Notes: a model not told the origin generated them from the sequence alone. A stretch of 64,000 nucleotides of DNA from Sphingopyxis panaciterrae (GCF_011762125.1 NZ_JAASQN010000005.1:1-64000), one strand, 5' to 3'; positions 45,528 through 55,200 are shown, numbered from the stretch's first letter. Translations and numbers: made by a program.

Positions 45528-47456
45528 CTAAGCCCGCGCGCCCGCTTCCTCGACCCCCGCGCTGTTGTGGCGCAGCGCCTTCAGCACGGTGTCGACGATC
45601 TGCGGCGCGTTGAGCCCCGCCGCGTCATATTGCGCGTGCGGTGCGTCCTGATCCTGGAAGACATCGGGCAGCCGCATCGTGCGCAGCTTCAGCCCCGCGT
45701 CGATCAGCCCTTCGTCGCTGGCGAGCGTCAGCACATGCGCGCCGAGGCCGCCGATGCTGCCTTCCTCGATCGTCACGCAGACCTCGTGGCTCGCCAGCGT
45801 CTTGCGGATCAGCTCCTCGTCGAGCGGTTTCGCGAAGCGCAGGTCGATCACGCTCGTCGACAGCCCGCGTGCTTCCAGCGTGTCGGCCGCCTTCAGCGCC
45901 TCGGCGAGCCGCGTGCCCAGCGACAGGATCGCGACCGTCTTGCCGCTGCGCACGACGCGCCCCTTGCCGATCGCCAGCTTCTCCGGAACCGCGGGCAGCG
46001 CCACGCCGGTGCCGCCGCCGCGCGGATAGCGAAAGGCGATCGGGCCGTCGTCATATTCGGCGGCGGTATAGGTCATATGGACCAGTTCGGCCTCGTCGGC
46101 GGCGGCCATCACGACAAAATTGGGCAAGGTTGCCAGATAAGTGACATCGAACGAGCCGGCATGGGTCGACCCGTCGGCGCCGACGAGCCCGGCGCGGTCG
46201 ATCGCGAAGCGCACCGGCAGATTCTGGATCGCGACATCGTGCACGACCTGGTCATAGGCGCGCTGGAGGAAGGTCGAATAGATCGCCGCGAACGGCCGCA
46301 TACCTTGCGCCGCCAAACCGGCGGCAAAGGTCACCGCATGCTGTTCGGCGATCCCGACGTCAAAGGTGCGTCCGGGATGCGACCTGGCGAATTTGTCGAC
46401 CCCGGTGCCCGACGGCATCGCCGCGGTGATCGCGACGATGCGCTTGTCGGTATCGGCGAGCTTGGCCAGCGTCTCGCCGAACACATTCTGGTATTGCGGC
46501 GGTCCCGGGGGCGCCTTCGCCTGCACGCCGGTGATCACGTCGAATTTCTGGACGCCGTGATATTTGTCGGCGGCGGCTTCGGCGGGGGCATAGCCCTTGC
46601 CCTTCATCGTCACCGCATGGATCAGCACCGGGCCATGGTCGCTGTCGCGGACATTTTCGAGGATCGGGATCAGATGTTCGAGATTATGCCCGTCGATCGG
46701 CCCGACATAATAAAAGCCAAGCTCCTCGAACAGCGTCCCGCCCATCGCCATGCCGCGGGCGAATTCGTCGGTCTTCTTCGCCGCCTTGTGCAGCGGTTCG
46801 GGCAATTTGCGCGCGAAACGCCGCGCAATCTCGCGCAGTTCGAGGAAGGGCCGCGACGACACCAGCTTCGCCAGATAGGCCGACAGGCCGCCCACGGGGG
46901 GAGCGATCGACATGTCGTTGTCGTTCAGGATGACGATCAGCCGGTTGCCGGCCTGTTTTGCATTGTTCATCGCCTCATAGGCCATGCCCGCCGACATCGA
47001 CCCGTCGCCGATCACCGCGATCGCGCGCCCGGGCTCTTGCCTAAGCTTGTTGGCGATCGCGAAACCCAAAGCGGCGCTGATCGAGGTCGACGAATGCGCG
47101 GCACCGAACGGATCATATTCGCTTTCCTCGCGCTTGGTGAAGCCGCTGAGCCCGCCGCCGGTGCGCAAGGTGCGGATGCGGTCGCGGCGCCCGGTGACGA
47201 TCTTGTGCGGATAGCATTGGTGGCCGACATCCCACACCAGCTTGTCGCGCGGGGTGTCGAACACATAATGGATCGCGGTCGTCAGTTCGACGACGCCCAG
47301 CCCGCTGCCGAGATGCCCGCCCGTCGTGCCGACCGCCGAAATCATCTCGGCGCGCAATTCGTCGGCGAATTGGCGGAGATCTTCGGGCTTCAGCTTGCGG
47401 AGGTCGGCGGGGACATCCACCGTGTCGAGCAGCGGCGTATGCGGACGATCGGTCAT
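45528..47456 (-). CDS. dxs: 1-deoxy-D-xylulose-5-phosphate synthase
   Basis: Thiamine-diphosphate enzyme of 642 aa, first step of the MEP isoprenoid pathway. The TPP-binding [20 protein letters not shown], the N-terminal [17 protein letters not shown] and the C-terminal [19 protein letters not shown] are typical. Full length. Apparently monocistronic here, lying between the RelBE pair and two small envelope genes. The RelBE genes are convergent with it and their end nearly touches its stop. Confidence 0.97.
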   Translation of the reverse strand: MTDRPHTPLLDTVDVPADLRKLKPEDLRQFADELRAEMISAVGTTGGHLGSGLGVVELTTAIHYVFDTPRDKLVWDVGHQCYPHKIVTGRRDRIRTLRTGGGLSGFTKREESEYDPFGAAHSSTSISAALGFAIANKLRQEPGRAIAVIGDGSMSAGMAYEAMNNAKQAGNRLIVILNDNDMSIAPPVGGLSAYLAKLVSSRPFLELREIARRFARKLPEPLHKAAKKTDEFARGMAMGGTLFEELGFYYVGPIDGHNLEHLIPILENVRDSDHGPVLIHAVTMKGKGYAPAEAAADKYHGVQKFDVITGVQAKAPPGPPQYQNVFGETLAKLADTDKRIVAITAAMPSGTGVDKFARSHPGRTFDVGIAEQHAVTFAAGLAAQGMRPFAAIYSTFLQRAYDQVVHDVAIQNLPVRFAIDRAGLVGADGSTHAGSFDVTYLATLPNFVVMAAADEAELVHMTYTAAEYDDGPIAFRYPRGGGTGVALPAVPEKLAIGKGRVVRSGKTVAILSLGTRLAEALKAADTLEARGLSTSVIDLRFAKPLDEELIRKTLASHEVCVTIEEGSIGGLGAHVLTLASDEGLIDAGLKLRTMRLPDVFQDQDAPHAQYDAAGLNAPQIVDTVLKALRHNSAGVEEAGARA

Positions 47457-47507
47457 GCCGCCGTCATAAGGCCAAGCCCCGAAGCTGTCGAACGAAAAGG
47501 GGGCGGC

Positions 47508-48086
47508 TCAGCGCACGGGGCGCGGCGGGTTCCTGATATCCTCGACCAGCCGCCAGCAGCCGCCCGCAGGCTCGAAGATCAACGATCCGCTCGTCCCCGT
47601 CCGCTCGATCAGCGTTCCCGGCCCGTCGCCCTCGCCGGGTTCGAAGCGTCCCTCGGTCCAGTCGGCGCGCTGGCGTCCGCCGGGCGCGGCGGCAAAATCG
47701 ACCTGCACATAAGCGAGCAGCGCCGGATCGCCGCCGCCGGGCGCCTCGAACGCACGGATCGATGGGCCGGTGACATAGCTGTAATCGATCATCGCGATCG
47801 GAAAATCGTCGCGGCCCAGATAGGCCTTGGCGGGCACGTCGCGCGTCTTCCCCGCCTCGGTGACGCGGACATTCGCGGCACTATGCCGCTCACGCACCGC
47901 ACCGCTGTTGGCAAAGGGCCACACAAAGGCGGCGAAATCATGCTCGGCGCACGCGCGCCCGGCTTCCTCCAGGTGAAAGCGGTCGCTTTCGCCCGGCGCC
48001 GTGCCGGCGGCCGATGCCGTCGAAGCCAGCAGGACCATCGCCGCGGCGAACGCCCCGACGGCGCGGCGGTCAATCTTGTTCGTCAA
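47508..48086 (-). CDS. exported protein of unknown function
   Basis: Protein of 192 aa. TTG at 48086 follows GAGGAGAAGAAGA and overlaps the upstream gene by 17 bases; the alternative ATG at 48137 adds an unlikely Arg-rich start. A signal peptide ends near STASA-AGTAP. Two segments resemble a secreted alpha/beta domain: RACAEHDFAAFVWPFANSGA and LIFEPAGGCWRLVEDIRNPP, with two cysteines. No family recognised. Confidence 0.7.
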   Translation of the reverse strand: MTNKIDRRAVGAFAAAMVLLASTASAAGTAPGESDRFHLEEAGRACAEHDFAAFVWPFANSGAVRERHSAANVRVTEAGKTRDVPAKAYLGRDDFPIAMIDYSYVTGPSIRAFEAPGGGDPALLAYVQVDFAAAPGGRQRADWTEGRFEPGEGDGPGTLIERTGTSGSLIFEPAGGCWRLVEDIRNPPRPVR

Positions 48087-48318
48087 TCTTCTTCTCCTCG
48101 TCGGGCGCCGCGTTTTTCGCTGCCCCGACCTGCGCATAGAGTCCGCGCACCATCAAATCTGTGAACACGAGCATAACCCCGATCATTCCGAGGAACAGCA
48201 CGACCGCAACGACCGGAAAGGGCCCGATCGCGGTCACCGAATCGCGCCTCATCACCGCCGCGAGCAGCACCGCGGCGACCATCAACGCATAGCCGGCAAA
48301 GCGCGGCGCGCGTGTCAC
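48070..48318 (-). CDS. small two-helix membrane protein
   Basis: Protein of 82 aa with two hydrophobic segments (FAGYALMVAAVLLAAVM and FPVVAVVLFLGMIGVMLVF) and an acidic/basic tail (PDEEKKIDEQD). Overlaps the downstream exported-protein gene by 17 bases, so they are probably coupled. Function unknown. Confidence 0.72.
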   Translation of the reverse strand: MTRAPRFAGYALMVAAVLLAAVMRRDSVTAIGPFPVVAVVLFLGMIGVMLVFTDLMVRGLYAQVGAAKNAAPDEEKKIDEQD

Positions 48319-48513
48319 GGCCTTGCCTTCGCGCCGTCATAGGGCGTGGAACCAAAGGCGGCGCGGCGGCATATCGGATGGGCGGGGCAGGATCGATGCA
48401 TGGAAACCACGTTGAAACGAAAAACGCCCAGCCGCAAGACGAAGCCTTTGCATCGACGCGACAATCACTTACACGCATGTCCAGAGGGGCAGGATCACAG
48501 GATAATTAAACCC

Positions 48514-49524
48514 ATGCCAACGAGCTTGTCCCGCCTTGCCTGCCGTTTTTATTTTTGGGTCTTGTGCGCCGCCGGTGCCTTCGCCGCCGCCCCGGCGCAG
48601 GCGGAAGATGCCGCGCTGCCCTATGACCTGGCCGGCGATGCCGACGCGATGCTTGCTTCCGGCGAAGACAAGCCCGCGCGCTATGCGCAGGACAGCAACG
48701 ATATCGACGAGAATATCCTGCTTCCCGCGGCGCGGCCGCAGGACGACGATCCCGAACGCAAATGGTCGCGCGATTATATCGCCCTGGGCGTGGGCGTGAT
48801 CAACAGCCCGAGCTATAATGGTTCGGACGAGCGCCGGTTCCTGCCCGGATTTTACCTCCGCGGCCGCCTCAGCGGCTATTCCTTTTCGACCCGCGGCACC
48901 AACTTCCAGGTCGACCTGATCCGCCAGCGGCGCGGGCAAAAGACCGATTTCAAGTTCGGCCCGATCATCAACCTGCGCAGCGACCGCACCGGCAACGTCA
49001 AGGACGCGCAGGTCGAAGCGCTCGGCGACCGGAAGCTCGCGGTCGAACTCGGCATCTCGGCGGGGGTCACCCACACCGGGGTGATCACCAGCGATTATGA
49101 CCAGATCGGCTTCCGCGTCGTCGGGCTCAAGGATATTTCGGGCAAGCATGGCAGCTGGATCGTCTCGCCGACGGTCGACTATGGCGGTCCGGTCTCGAAA
49201 CGCGCCTATCTGGGCGTGTCGGCGTCGGTGAACGTCTATGGCAAGGGTTTCGGCCATTATTATTACGACATCGACCCGCTCGGCAGCGCGGCGAGCGGGC
49301 TTCCCGTCTATACCGGCGCGGGGCAAAAGGCGACCGCGGGCAAATATACCATCGGCGTCGCGGGCGCCTATGCCTTGTCGGGCGACCTTCGCAAGGGCTT
49401 CGTGCTCGTCGGCGGCGCGCAATATGGCCGCATCATGGGCCGTTACGCCGATTCGCCGATCGTCAAGGACGTCGGCGACGCCGACCAGTGGCTGTTCGGC
49501 GGCGGCATCGCCTACCAGTTCTGA
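48514..49524 (+). CDS. MipA/OmpV family outer-membrane protein
   Basis: Outer-membrane beta-barrel of 336 aa with a signal peptide (ends near AAPAQA-EDA). The core DYIALGVGVINSPSYNGSDE, LSGYSFSTRGTNFQVDLIRQ and the C-terminal WLFGGGIAYQF with terminal Phe are MipA/OmpV features. ATG at 48514 is the first in frame after a G-rich leader. It could scaffold murein-modifying enzymes or respond to envelope stress; not demonstrable here. Confidence 0.88.
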   Translation: MPTSLSRLACRFYFWVLCAAGAFAAAPAQAEDAALPYDLAGDADAMLASGEDKPARYAQDSNDIDENILLPAARPQDDDPERKWSRDYIALGVGVINSPSYNGSDERRFLPGFYLRGRLSGYSFSTRGTNFQVDLIRQRRGQKTDFKFGPIINLRSDRTGNVKDAQVEALGDRKLAVELGISAGVTHTGVITSDYDQIGFRVVGLKDISGKHGSWIVSPTVDYGGPVSKRAYLGVSASVNVYGKGFGHYYYDIDPLGSAASGLPVYTGAGQKATAGKYTIGVAGAYALSGDLRKGFVLVGGAQYGRIMGRYADSPIVKDVGDADQWLFGGGIAYQF

Positions 49525-49586
49525 CGCCGCGGCGGGTACGCCGGCGGGAAAGTCAGGCTGCGGTCGATTGCAGCCACCCCATTCAC

Positions 49587-49644
49587 CGTCACCCCGGACT
49601 TGATCCGGGGTCCCGCTTGACTTCGAAAACTGCTGGCGCCCCCT
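49587..49644. repeat. palindromic repeat, family A (left half only)
   Basis: Begins CGTCACCCCGGACTTGATCC and continues into the shared spacer (CTTCGAAAACTGCTGGCGCC), then stops; the right arm is missing and the LysR gene ends next to it. Confidence 0.75.
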
Positions 49645-49646
49645 CC

Positions 49647-50537
49647 TCAACCCAGCCCCGCCAGCCGCGCCCGCGCCTTCATCGCCGCGACGAACAGCCG
49701 CACCGCGGGCAGCGCCGCGCGCGACGGTTCGAACAGCAGATGGACCGGCAGCGGCGGCGGCTGTTCGTCGGGCAACAGCGCGATCAGCCGTCCGGCGTCG
49801 AGCGCCTCGGCAAGCTGGTAACTGAGCAGGTTCGCGATCCCCAGCCCCGCCTCGGCCGCCGCGAGCGCGGCGTCGACCGTGTTGAGCACCAGCCGCGGCC
49901 GCGGTTCGAGCCGCCAGCGCCCGCTCGCAAATTGCCACTCGTTCACCGTGCGCGGTCCCATCGTCCCGATCAGGTCATGCACCGCGAGGTCGCCGAGCCG
50001 CGCGGGGGCGCCGCGGCGCGCAAGATAGGCCGGGCTCGCCGCCAGCATCTGGGTGACCCAACCGATGCGCACCGCTTTCAGGCTCGAATCCGCAAGCGGC
50101 CCGATGCGTACCGCGACGTCGATCCCTTCCTCAACGATCCGCACATTGCGGTCGATCAGCATCATCCGCACGCCCAGCTCGCGATGCTGCGCCAGCAGTT
50201 CGCGCACCACCGGCAGCACGTGCAGCCGCCCGAACATCACCGGCGCGGTCAGGTAAAGCTGCCCGCGCGGGTCGGCCTGCGCGCCGCGCACCGCGCGCTC
50301 GGCGCCCGCCAGATCGGCGAGGATGCGCTGCGCCTCGACCAGGAACGCCGCGCCCGCGTCGGTCAGCGCGACCGCGCGCGTCGAACGATGGAACAGGCCG
50401 GTCCCCAGCCTTGCCTCGAGCGCCGCGATCCCGCGCGTCACCGCGGGCGGCGAACTGCCAAGCTTGCGCGCCGCGGCGGCGAACCCGCCCTCGGCGGCGA
50501 CCGCGACGAACATTTCGAGGGTGAGCAGCCGATCCAT
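49647..50537 (-). CDS. LysR-family transcriptional regulator
   Basis: LysR-type regulator of 296 aa. The N-terminal LEMFVAVAAEGGFAAAARKL with SSPPAVTRGIAALEARLG is the winged helix-turn-helix (residues ~7-62); the rest is a substrate-binding domain. It is divergent from the FMN-binding PPOX-family gene with a ~140-base gap, so that gene is the likely target. Effector unknown. Confidence 0.95.
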   Translation of the reverse strand: MDRLLTLEMFVAVAAEGGFAAAARKLGSSPPAVTRGIAALEARLGTGLFHRSTRAVALTDAGAAFLVEAQRILADLAGAERAVRGAQADPRGQLYLTAPVMFGRLHVLPVVRELLAQHRELGVRMMLIDRNVRIVEEGIDVAVRIGPLADSSLKAVRIGWVTQMLAASPAYLARRGAPARLGDLAVHDLIGTMGPRTVNEWQFASGRWRLEPRPRLVLNTVDAALAAAEAGLGIANLLSYQLAEALDAGRLIALLPDEQPPPLPVHLLFEPSRAALPAVRLFVAAMKARARLAGLG

Positions 50538-50678
50538 GATTATTCCACATGAAGGAATTATGTGGTGTTATTTTCACCGATTATCGCGAACGGCGCAATG
50601 CTCCATATCGTCGGCAGCGAACGAAGAACTCCCCTCCTCCTTCTTCGTTCGCCCTTCCTTTTCGAAAGGCCGGTCGCG

Positions 50679-51305
50679 ATGGCGCGCAATTACATCCATA
50701 CGATCTTCACCGACGCGGTACGCGCGATGCAGGAACGCCAGGGATCGCGCACCGCCTATGCGCGCATGGAGGCCGGCGCCGACGGCACCCCCGACCCGGT
50801 CGGGACACGCGAGGCCGCCTTTATCGCGGCGCGCGACAGTTTCTACATGGCCAGCGTCACCGCCGACGGCTGGCCCTATATGCAGCATCGCGGCGGCCCC
50901 GCCGGTTTCCTGCGTCCCCTTGGCGGCAATCGCATCGGCTTCGCCGATTATCGCGGCAACCGCCAATATATCAGCGCCGCCAACCTGGGCGGCGACGACC
51001 GCGTGGCGCTGTTCCTGATGGATTATCCGAACAAGGAGCGGCTGAAGCTGCTCGGCCATGCGCAGATCGTCGAACTCGCCGACGACCCGGCGCTCGTCAC
51101 CTCGCTGATGCCCGCGGGCTATCGCGCCACGCCCGAGCGCGCTTTCCTGATCGACGTCGCCGGGTGGGAATGGAATTGCTCGCAGCACATCACCCCGCGC
51201 TTCACCGAAGACCAGATTTCGGCCGCGGTGCGCCCGATGGCAGCCGAACTCAACCAGTTGCGCGCCGAGGTCGCGGCGCTGCGTTCGGCGGCGGCGACAG
51301 GATGA
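50679..51305 (+). CDS. pyridoxamine 5'-phosphate oxidase family protein
   Basis: FMN-dependent split-barrel protein of 208 aa. ATG at 50679 begins MARNYIHTIFTDAVRAMQER; the earlier frame is not family-like. Visible are FYMASVTADGWPYMQHRGG, GFADYRGNRQYISAANLGG and the VALFLMDYPNKERLKLLGHA segment of this PPOX subgroup. It shares its upstream region with the divergent LysR gene. Substrate unknown. Confidence 0.92.
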   Translation: MARNYIHTIFTDAVRAMQERQGSRTAYARMEAGADGTPDPVGTREAAFIAARDSFYMASVTADGWPYMQHRGGPAGFLRPLGGNRIGFADYRGNRQYISAANLGGDDRVALFLMDYPNKERLKLLGHAQIVELADDPALVTSLMPAGYRATPERAFLIDVAGWEWNCSQHITPRFTEDQISAAVRPMAAELNQLRAEVAALRSAAATG

Positions 51306-51332
51306 AGCTATGGGGTGGAAGCAGGTGCCCTG

Positions 51333-51481
51333 CTCTCTCCCCTTCAGGGGAGAGATACGCAGGCTTGCCAGCTTGCTGGTTAGCCGCAGTTGAGAGGGGG
51401 CGGCGCAAACTGCCCCTCTCCAAGCTGCGCTAGCTCGTTCCGAGCAAGCTTCGCTATCCTCTCCCCTGAAGGGGAGAGGGC
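51333..51481. repeat. CT-rich palindromic element (copy 2 of a pair)
   Basis: CTCTCTCCCCTTCAGGGGAG at the left, CTCTCCCCTGAAGGGGAGAG at the right, and GATACGCAGGCTTGCCAGCT inside, as in the element at 11346. It has a longer interior (GCTAGCTCGTTCCGAGCAAG) than copy 1. Confidence 0.8.
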
Positions 51482-51541
51482 TTAGGTCGCGCACCCCAAA
51501 CCACCCTCACCGATGTAACCGCCAACCCAAAAGGAACCATC

Positions 51542-52165
51542 ATGATCCAGCTTTATGGCTCGCCCCTGTCGGGCAACACGCACAAGGTCCGCATGGCGCT
51601 CGCCTTCCTCGGCCTGCCGTGGGATGAGCGATTGACCGACGCCGCGGCGCGCCAGTCCGATGCGTTCGCGGCGCTCACCCCGATGCGCCAGATCCCGCTG
51701 TTCATCGACGGCGATGTCATCTTGCGCGACAGCCAGGCGATCCTCGCCTGCCTCGCGGCGCGCCATCGCCCGGGCGACTGGGACGGCCACACCCCCGAGG
51801 AACGCGGCGCCATCCACGTCTGGCTGTCGCACGCCGCCAACGAGATCGCGAACGGCCCCGCGACGCTGCGCCTCGCGCGCAAGTTCGACGCCGTCATCGT
51901 GGAGGATCATGCCCAGGCGGTCACCGCGCGCATCCTGCCCGTCGTCGAGGCCCGCATCGAAGACCACGACTGGCTTGCCGGCGGCCGGATGACGATCGCC
52001 GACCTTGCCGCGAGTCCCTATCTTGCGCTTATGGGCGATGCGGGTATCGACGTCGCGGCGTGGCCGGCGATCCACGCCTGGACGCGCCGGATCGCCGCGC
52101 TGCCCGGCTTCCCCGCGATGCCGGGCTGGCCGGCAGCGCCGACCACGACCGAAGGAGCCGCCTGA
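51542..52165 (+). CDS. glutathione S-transferase family protein
   Basis: GST of 207 aa. The thioredoxin-fold N-terminus (MIQLYGSPLSGNTHKVRMAL, VDxILRDSQAILACLA-type VILRDSQAILACLA) precedes an all-helical C-terminal domain (WLAGGRMTIADLAASPYLAL). Its stop overlaps the tautomerase start by one base (TGATG). Role in detoxification is inferred from family. Confidence 0.92.
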   Translation: MIQLYGSPLSGNTHKVRMALAFLGLPWDERLTDAAARQSDAFAALTPMRQIPLFIDGDVILRDSQAILACLAARHRPGDWDGHTPEERGAIHVWLSHAANEIANGPATLRLARKFDAVIVEDHAQAVTARILPVVEARIEDHDWLAGGRMTIADLAASPYLALMGDAGIDVAAWPAIHAWTRRIAALPGFPAMPGWPAAPTTTEGAA

Positions 52166-52386
52166 TGCCCTATGTGAATATCAAGATCACCCGTGAAGGC
52201 GCGAGCGCCGATCAGAAGCGCGAACTGATCGCCGGGGTCACCGGATTGCTGCAACGGGTGCTCGGCAAGAATCCGGCCACCACGGTGGTCACGATCGACG
52301 AGGTCGATTTCGAAAATTGGGGGATCGGCGGGCTCCCCGTGCTCGACTATCGTGCCGCGCAAGCCGCCAAGGAGCCGCCCCGATGA
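52165..52386 (+). CDS. 4-oxalocrotonate tautomerase family protein
   Basis: Tautomerase of 73 aa. After Met removal the N-terminal proline (MPYVNIKITREGASADQKRE) is the catalytic base. Oligomeric small enzyme; substrate unknown. Coupled to the GST upstream and the DMT protein downstream by one- and four-base overlaps. Confidence 0.93.
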   Translation: MPYVNIKITREGASADQKRELIAGVTGLLQRVLGKNPATTVVTIDEVDFENWGIGGLPVLDYRAAQAAKEPPR

Positions 52387-52841
52387 CCGCGAACAACGCC
52401 GCCCCCGCTTTCGCCGCGATCATGCTGCTCACCGGCGTCGGCATCCCGATCCTGGCCGCGCTCAATGGCGGCCTCGGCACCCGGCTCGGCAGCCCGATGG
52501 CGGCGTCGATGATCCTCTTCGGCCTCGCCTTCCTCATCGCCACGGCGGGCGCGCTGATGACCAACGCGATCGGCCAGATCCGCTTCACCGCGGAGATCCC
52601 CGCCCAATTTTATTTCGGCGGGCTGTTCGTCGCCTTTTACGTCATCGCGGTGACCTTCATCGCGCCGCGTTTCGGGGTCGGCAACGCGATCTTCTTCGTG
52701 CTCGTCGGCCAGCTGATCAGCGCCGCGACGATCGATCATTTCGGGCTGTTCGGCGCAATGCGTTCGGCGATCGACGCCAGGCGCATTGCGGGAATCGCAC
52801 TGATGGTCGCGGGCGTCTGGCTGGCGCGGCGCACAAGTTGA
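52383..52841 (+). CDS. DMT family membrane protein (DUF606/YdcZ type)
   Basis: Membrane protein of 152 aa with five predicted helices (LLTGVGIPILAALNGGLG, ASMILFGLAFLIATAGAL, FGGLFVAFYVIAVTFIAP, NAIFFVLVGQLISAATID, GIALMVAGVWLA). Matches the half-length drug/metabolite transporter family DUF606. Overlaps the tautomerase by 4 bases (ATGA); third gene of the GST cluster. Confidence 0.88.
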   Translation: MTANNAAPAFAAIMLLTGVGIPILAALNGGLGTRLGSPMAASMILFGLAFLIATAGALMTNAIGQIRFTAEIPAQFYFGGLFVAFYVIAVTFIAPRFGVGNAIFFVLVGQLISAATIDHFGLFGAMRSAIDARRIAGIALMVAGVWLARRTS

Positions 52842-52877
52842 CGGCAGCTATCGGCCGGAAGCTGCCATTACCCTTAT

Positions 52878-52970
52878 CGTCACCCCGGACTTGATCCGGG
52901 GTCCCGCTTGAAGTCGAAAACTGCTCGTGCCTCAAAAAAAGCGGGATCCCGGGTCAAGCCCGGGATGACG
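52878..52970. repeat. palindromic repeat, family A
   Basis: CGTCACCCCGGACTTGATCC ... GGGTCAAGCCCGGGATGACG, with the GTCGAAAACTGCTCGTGCCT spacer shared with the copy at 31999. Confidence 0.85.
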
Positions 52971-53052
52971 TAGGTGAGTAGAGCTCATGGCAGCTCTCCA
53001 CCCCAATGCCGCCATTCCGCAAACCGGCCGGTCCGCACCGGCGCACCTCGTC

Positions 53053-53457
53053 TCACATATGCGCGGTGACGGCCGGCGCATTCCACCAATTGTCACCCGC
53101 GCCGTCCATATATTGGACCGGCAGCGCCGCCATGTCGGCGGGCTCGAGGTCGTCGAGGCACGCGATCGACACCGAATAATAGGCGCCGCCGATCGCCTCG
53201 ACATAGCCGTGGCCGAACGACGACACGCCGCACGTCTTGCAGAAGACATGATGCACGCTGTCCGACCCGAACTGATAGTCCGACAGCGCCGCGGGATCGC
53301 TCAGCAGGCGAAACGCCTCGGGCTTGATCTGCGCGCTCCAGCCCCGCTTCTTGGTACAGATCGAACAATTGCATTTGCCGGTCCCCGCCGCGAGGTCGAT
53401 GTCGGCTTCGAACTTGACCGCGCCGCAGTGGCACGAACCATGATGGGTCTTGGTCAT
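53053..53457 (-). CDS. GFA (CENP-V/glutathione-dependent formaldehyde-activating) family protein
   Basis: Zinc protein of 134 aa. The cysteine pattern GSCHCGAVKF, CNCSICTKKRGW and FCKTCGVSSFGHGY provides the GFA family ligands. Members are usually cytoplasmic with roles in thiol/formaldehyde chemistry, mostly untested. Stands 83 bases downstream of a WYL regulator on the same strand. Confidence 0.92.
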   Translation of the reverse strand: MTKTHHGSCHCGAVKFEADIDLAAGTGKCNCSICTKKRGWSAQIKPEAFRLLSDPAALSDYQFGSDSVHHVFCKTCGVSSFGHGYVEAIGGAYYSVSIACLDDLEPADMAALPVQYMDGAGDNWWNAPAVTAHM

Positions 53458-53539
53458 CTGATCTTCCTTCCGTTTGCCGGACGCCTGCGTTCGCGCCCTT
53501 CACCCGGAAGCTGTGCGCCACCCCCCCTGACAGATGCTG

Positions 53540-54241
53540 TCAGGAGGGTGCATCGGCATAGCCGCTCTGCCGCCAGAAATCGGCCATCAGCACCGCGCGG
53601 CGACGGCCGAATCCGGTGTCGCCGATCCGTGCCGACGTCACCCGGTCGATGCGGAAACTGCGAAAATCCTGCCGCAGCAGGCACCAGGCGGCGATGACCT
53701 GTTTTTCCTCGAAATAGGCGAGCACCGCCGGCCAGATCGCGCGCTCGGTCGTGGCGCCCCCCTCGTCGGCATATTCGATATGCAGCGTCTTTTCGGCGCG
53801 CATCGCCTCGCGCACGATGGCCAGCAGGGGGGCGTTGATTTCGCGCCACGGGCTGCTCACCGGCCACAGCCCCGCCTCGTCGATCCGCTGCTTGAGCTCG
53901 CCGGGGCTCGCCGCCGCGATCTTGGCGAGCGCCAGCCCGGCGGCGCGCGACAGGCCGCCGTCCTGCCGCCCCTCGACCCAGCGCGCGCCGAGCACCAGCG
54001 CTTCCAGCTCGTCGGCGGTGAACATCAAAGGCGGCAGGAAGAAACCGGGGCGCAGCACATAACCGACCCCCGCCTCGCCATCGATCGGCGCGCCGAGCGC
54101 GATCAGCGCCTGGATATCGCGATAGAGGGTGCGCACCGACACCCCCTGCTCTTCGGCCAGCGCCTCTGCCGTGACCGGCCGCCGCCGCCGGCGCAGCCCG
54201 TCGATGATCGCGAACAATCGCCCCGTCTTGTCCACTCGCAA
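53540..54241 (-). CDS. YafY-type transcriptional regulator (HTH-11 + WYL)
   Basis: Regulator of 233 aa. An HTH_11 winged helix (VTAEALAEEQGVSVRTLYRD) occupies residues ~18-45, then a WYL domain from about residue 140 (LHIEYADEGG, WPAVLAYFEEKQVIAAWCLL, RQDFRSFRIDRV). WYL regulators sense nucleic-acid or nucleotide ligands in some bacteria. The GFA gene next downstream is a likely target. Confidence 0.92.
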   Translation of the reverse strand: MRVDKTGRLFAIIDGLRRRRRPVTAEALAEEQGVSVRTLYRDIQALIALGAPIDGEAGVGYVLRPGFFLPPLMFTADELEALVLGARWVEGRQDGGLSRAAGLALAKIAAASPGELKQRIDEAGLWPVSSPWREINAPLLAIVREAMRAEKTLHIEYADEGGATTERAIWPAVLAYFEEKQVIAAWCLLRQDFRSFRIDRVTSARIGDTGFGRRRAVLMADFWRQSGYADAPS

Positions 54242-54247
54242 AATCCT

Positions 54248-54694
54248 TTAGCGCCGCCGATAGGTCCAGCTATGCGCCTTCGACCCGTCGATCCTTGCAA
54301 TCGTCGCGGTCAGCGTGTCGCCGGAGCGGGCATAGGCAATGCGCTGCGGATAATCATGCGCGGCATTTTCGAACGTCGCGCGCGCCGCTTCATGCCCGAC
54401 CAGCGGGAAGGTCACCGGCGCCCCGCCGCCCGGCTGCGCGATATAGGCGGGGGCGCCGTCGACCACCGCGATCCGCAAAAATTCGAATTCGCGCAGCTCC
54501 GCGCCGCGTCCCGACCGGCTCGTCCCCAGCATCACCCCGCCGCGCGGGCGGGTCCAGTCTTCCTCGGTCCAGCGTCCGCCCGCGTCGCTCGTCCACTCGC
54601 CCGCCAGCCAGGCCAGATCGTCGACACTGGCGACCGGCGGCGCCGCGCCGAGCAGCAGCATCGCGATACCCGCCGCCCACAACCGCCGCGTCAT
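54248..54694 (-). CDS. DUF6265-type exported protein
   Basis: Protein of 148 aa with a signal peptide (ends near GAAPPVAS). LAWLAGEWTSDAGGRWTEED, MLGTSRSGRGAELREFEFLR and FENAAHDYPQRIAYARSGDT give the eight-strand pattern of DUF6265, a lipocalin-like periplasmic fold. Function unknown. Overlaps the next upstream gene by 4 bases. Confidence 0.85.
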   Translation of the reverse strand: MTRRLWAAGIAMLLLGAAPPVASVDDLAWLAGEWTSDAGGRWTEEDWTRPRGGVMLGTSRSGRGAELREFEFLRIAVVDGAPAYIAQPGGGAPVTFPLVGHEAARATFENAAHDYPQRIAYARSGDTLTATIARIDGSKAHSWTYRRR

Positions 54695-54975
54695 CGCGCC
54701 GCTTCTTCGTCGGCCAGCCGCGCCTTATGATAGCGCGTGCGCCGGACGATCACCGCAATCCAGATAATCCAGCCGAGGATCAGCGCGATCCAGCCCCATG
54801 TTCCGGTAGGCAGCGGCCCGAGCATCGACGGCCCGCCGCTCTGCGGCCAGACGAACAGCGCAAACGCGATCAGGACAAGGACGAAGCCCGCGAGCCGCGA
54901 CCAGCGCGCGACGCCGCGCAGTTCGCGACGATAGGCGACATATTGCTGCCGGTCGCTGAGGTCGGGCGGGGCCAT
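54691..54975 (-). CDS. small two-helix membrane protein
   Basis: Protein of 94 aa. ATG at 54975 begins MAPPDLSDRQQYVAYRRELR; an earlier ATG at 55170 is unlikely. Two hydrophobic segments (LAGFVLVLIAFALFVW, WIALILGWIIWIAVIV). Overlaps the DUF6265 gene by 4 bases. No family recognised. Confidence 0.72.
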   Translation of the reverse strand: MAPPDLSDRQQYVAYRRELRGVARWSRLAGFVLVLIAFALFVWPQSGGPSMLGPLPTGTWGWIALILGWIIWIAVIVRRTRYHKARLADEEAAR

Positions 54976-55200
54976 GCGGCAGTTTCGCACAAAATCCCGG
55001 CGTGTCCAATCCCGCGCGACATGAATGGCACGCTCGGCCGGCTGCGTGCATCTGGCACTTCCCCCGTCATCCCGGCGAAGGCCGCGATGACGGAATAGGA
55101 AACGCCCGCTCCCTACCCCAACACGGGCTTTGCCTCCGGTATGGCGTCGACAAAAGGGAGGAGACCGCATGGCCCGCCTCCCTTTTCCATGTCGCCGGTC

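Noticed and set aside
45445..45531. 28-codon frame after the RelE toxin
   Set aside because: Overlaps the toxin stop at a GTG and has no distinct ribosome-binding site; could be a remnant but cannot be supported as a gene.
45567..48164. 865-codon open frame on the + strand
   Set aside because: It is the antisense shadow of dxs and the envelope gene next to it; G+C-rich DNA commonly leaves the opposite strand open. The dxs frame has all enzyme motifs.
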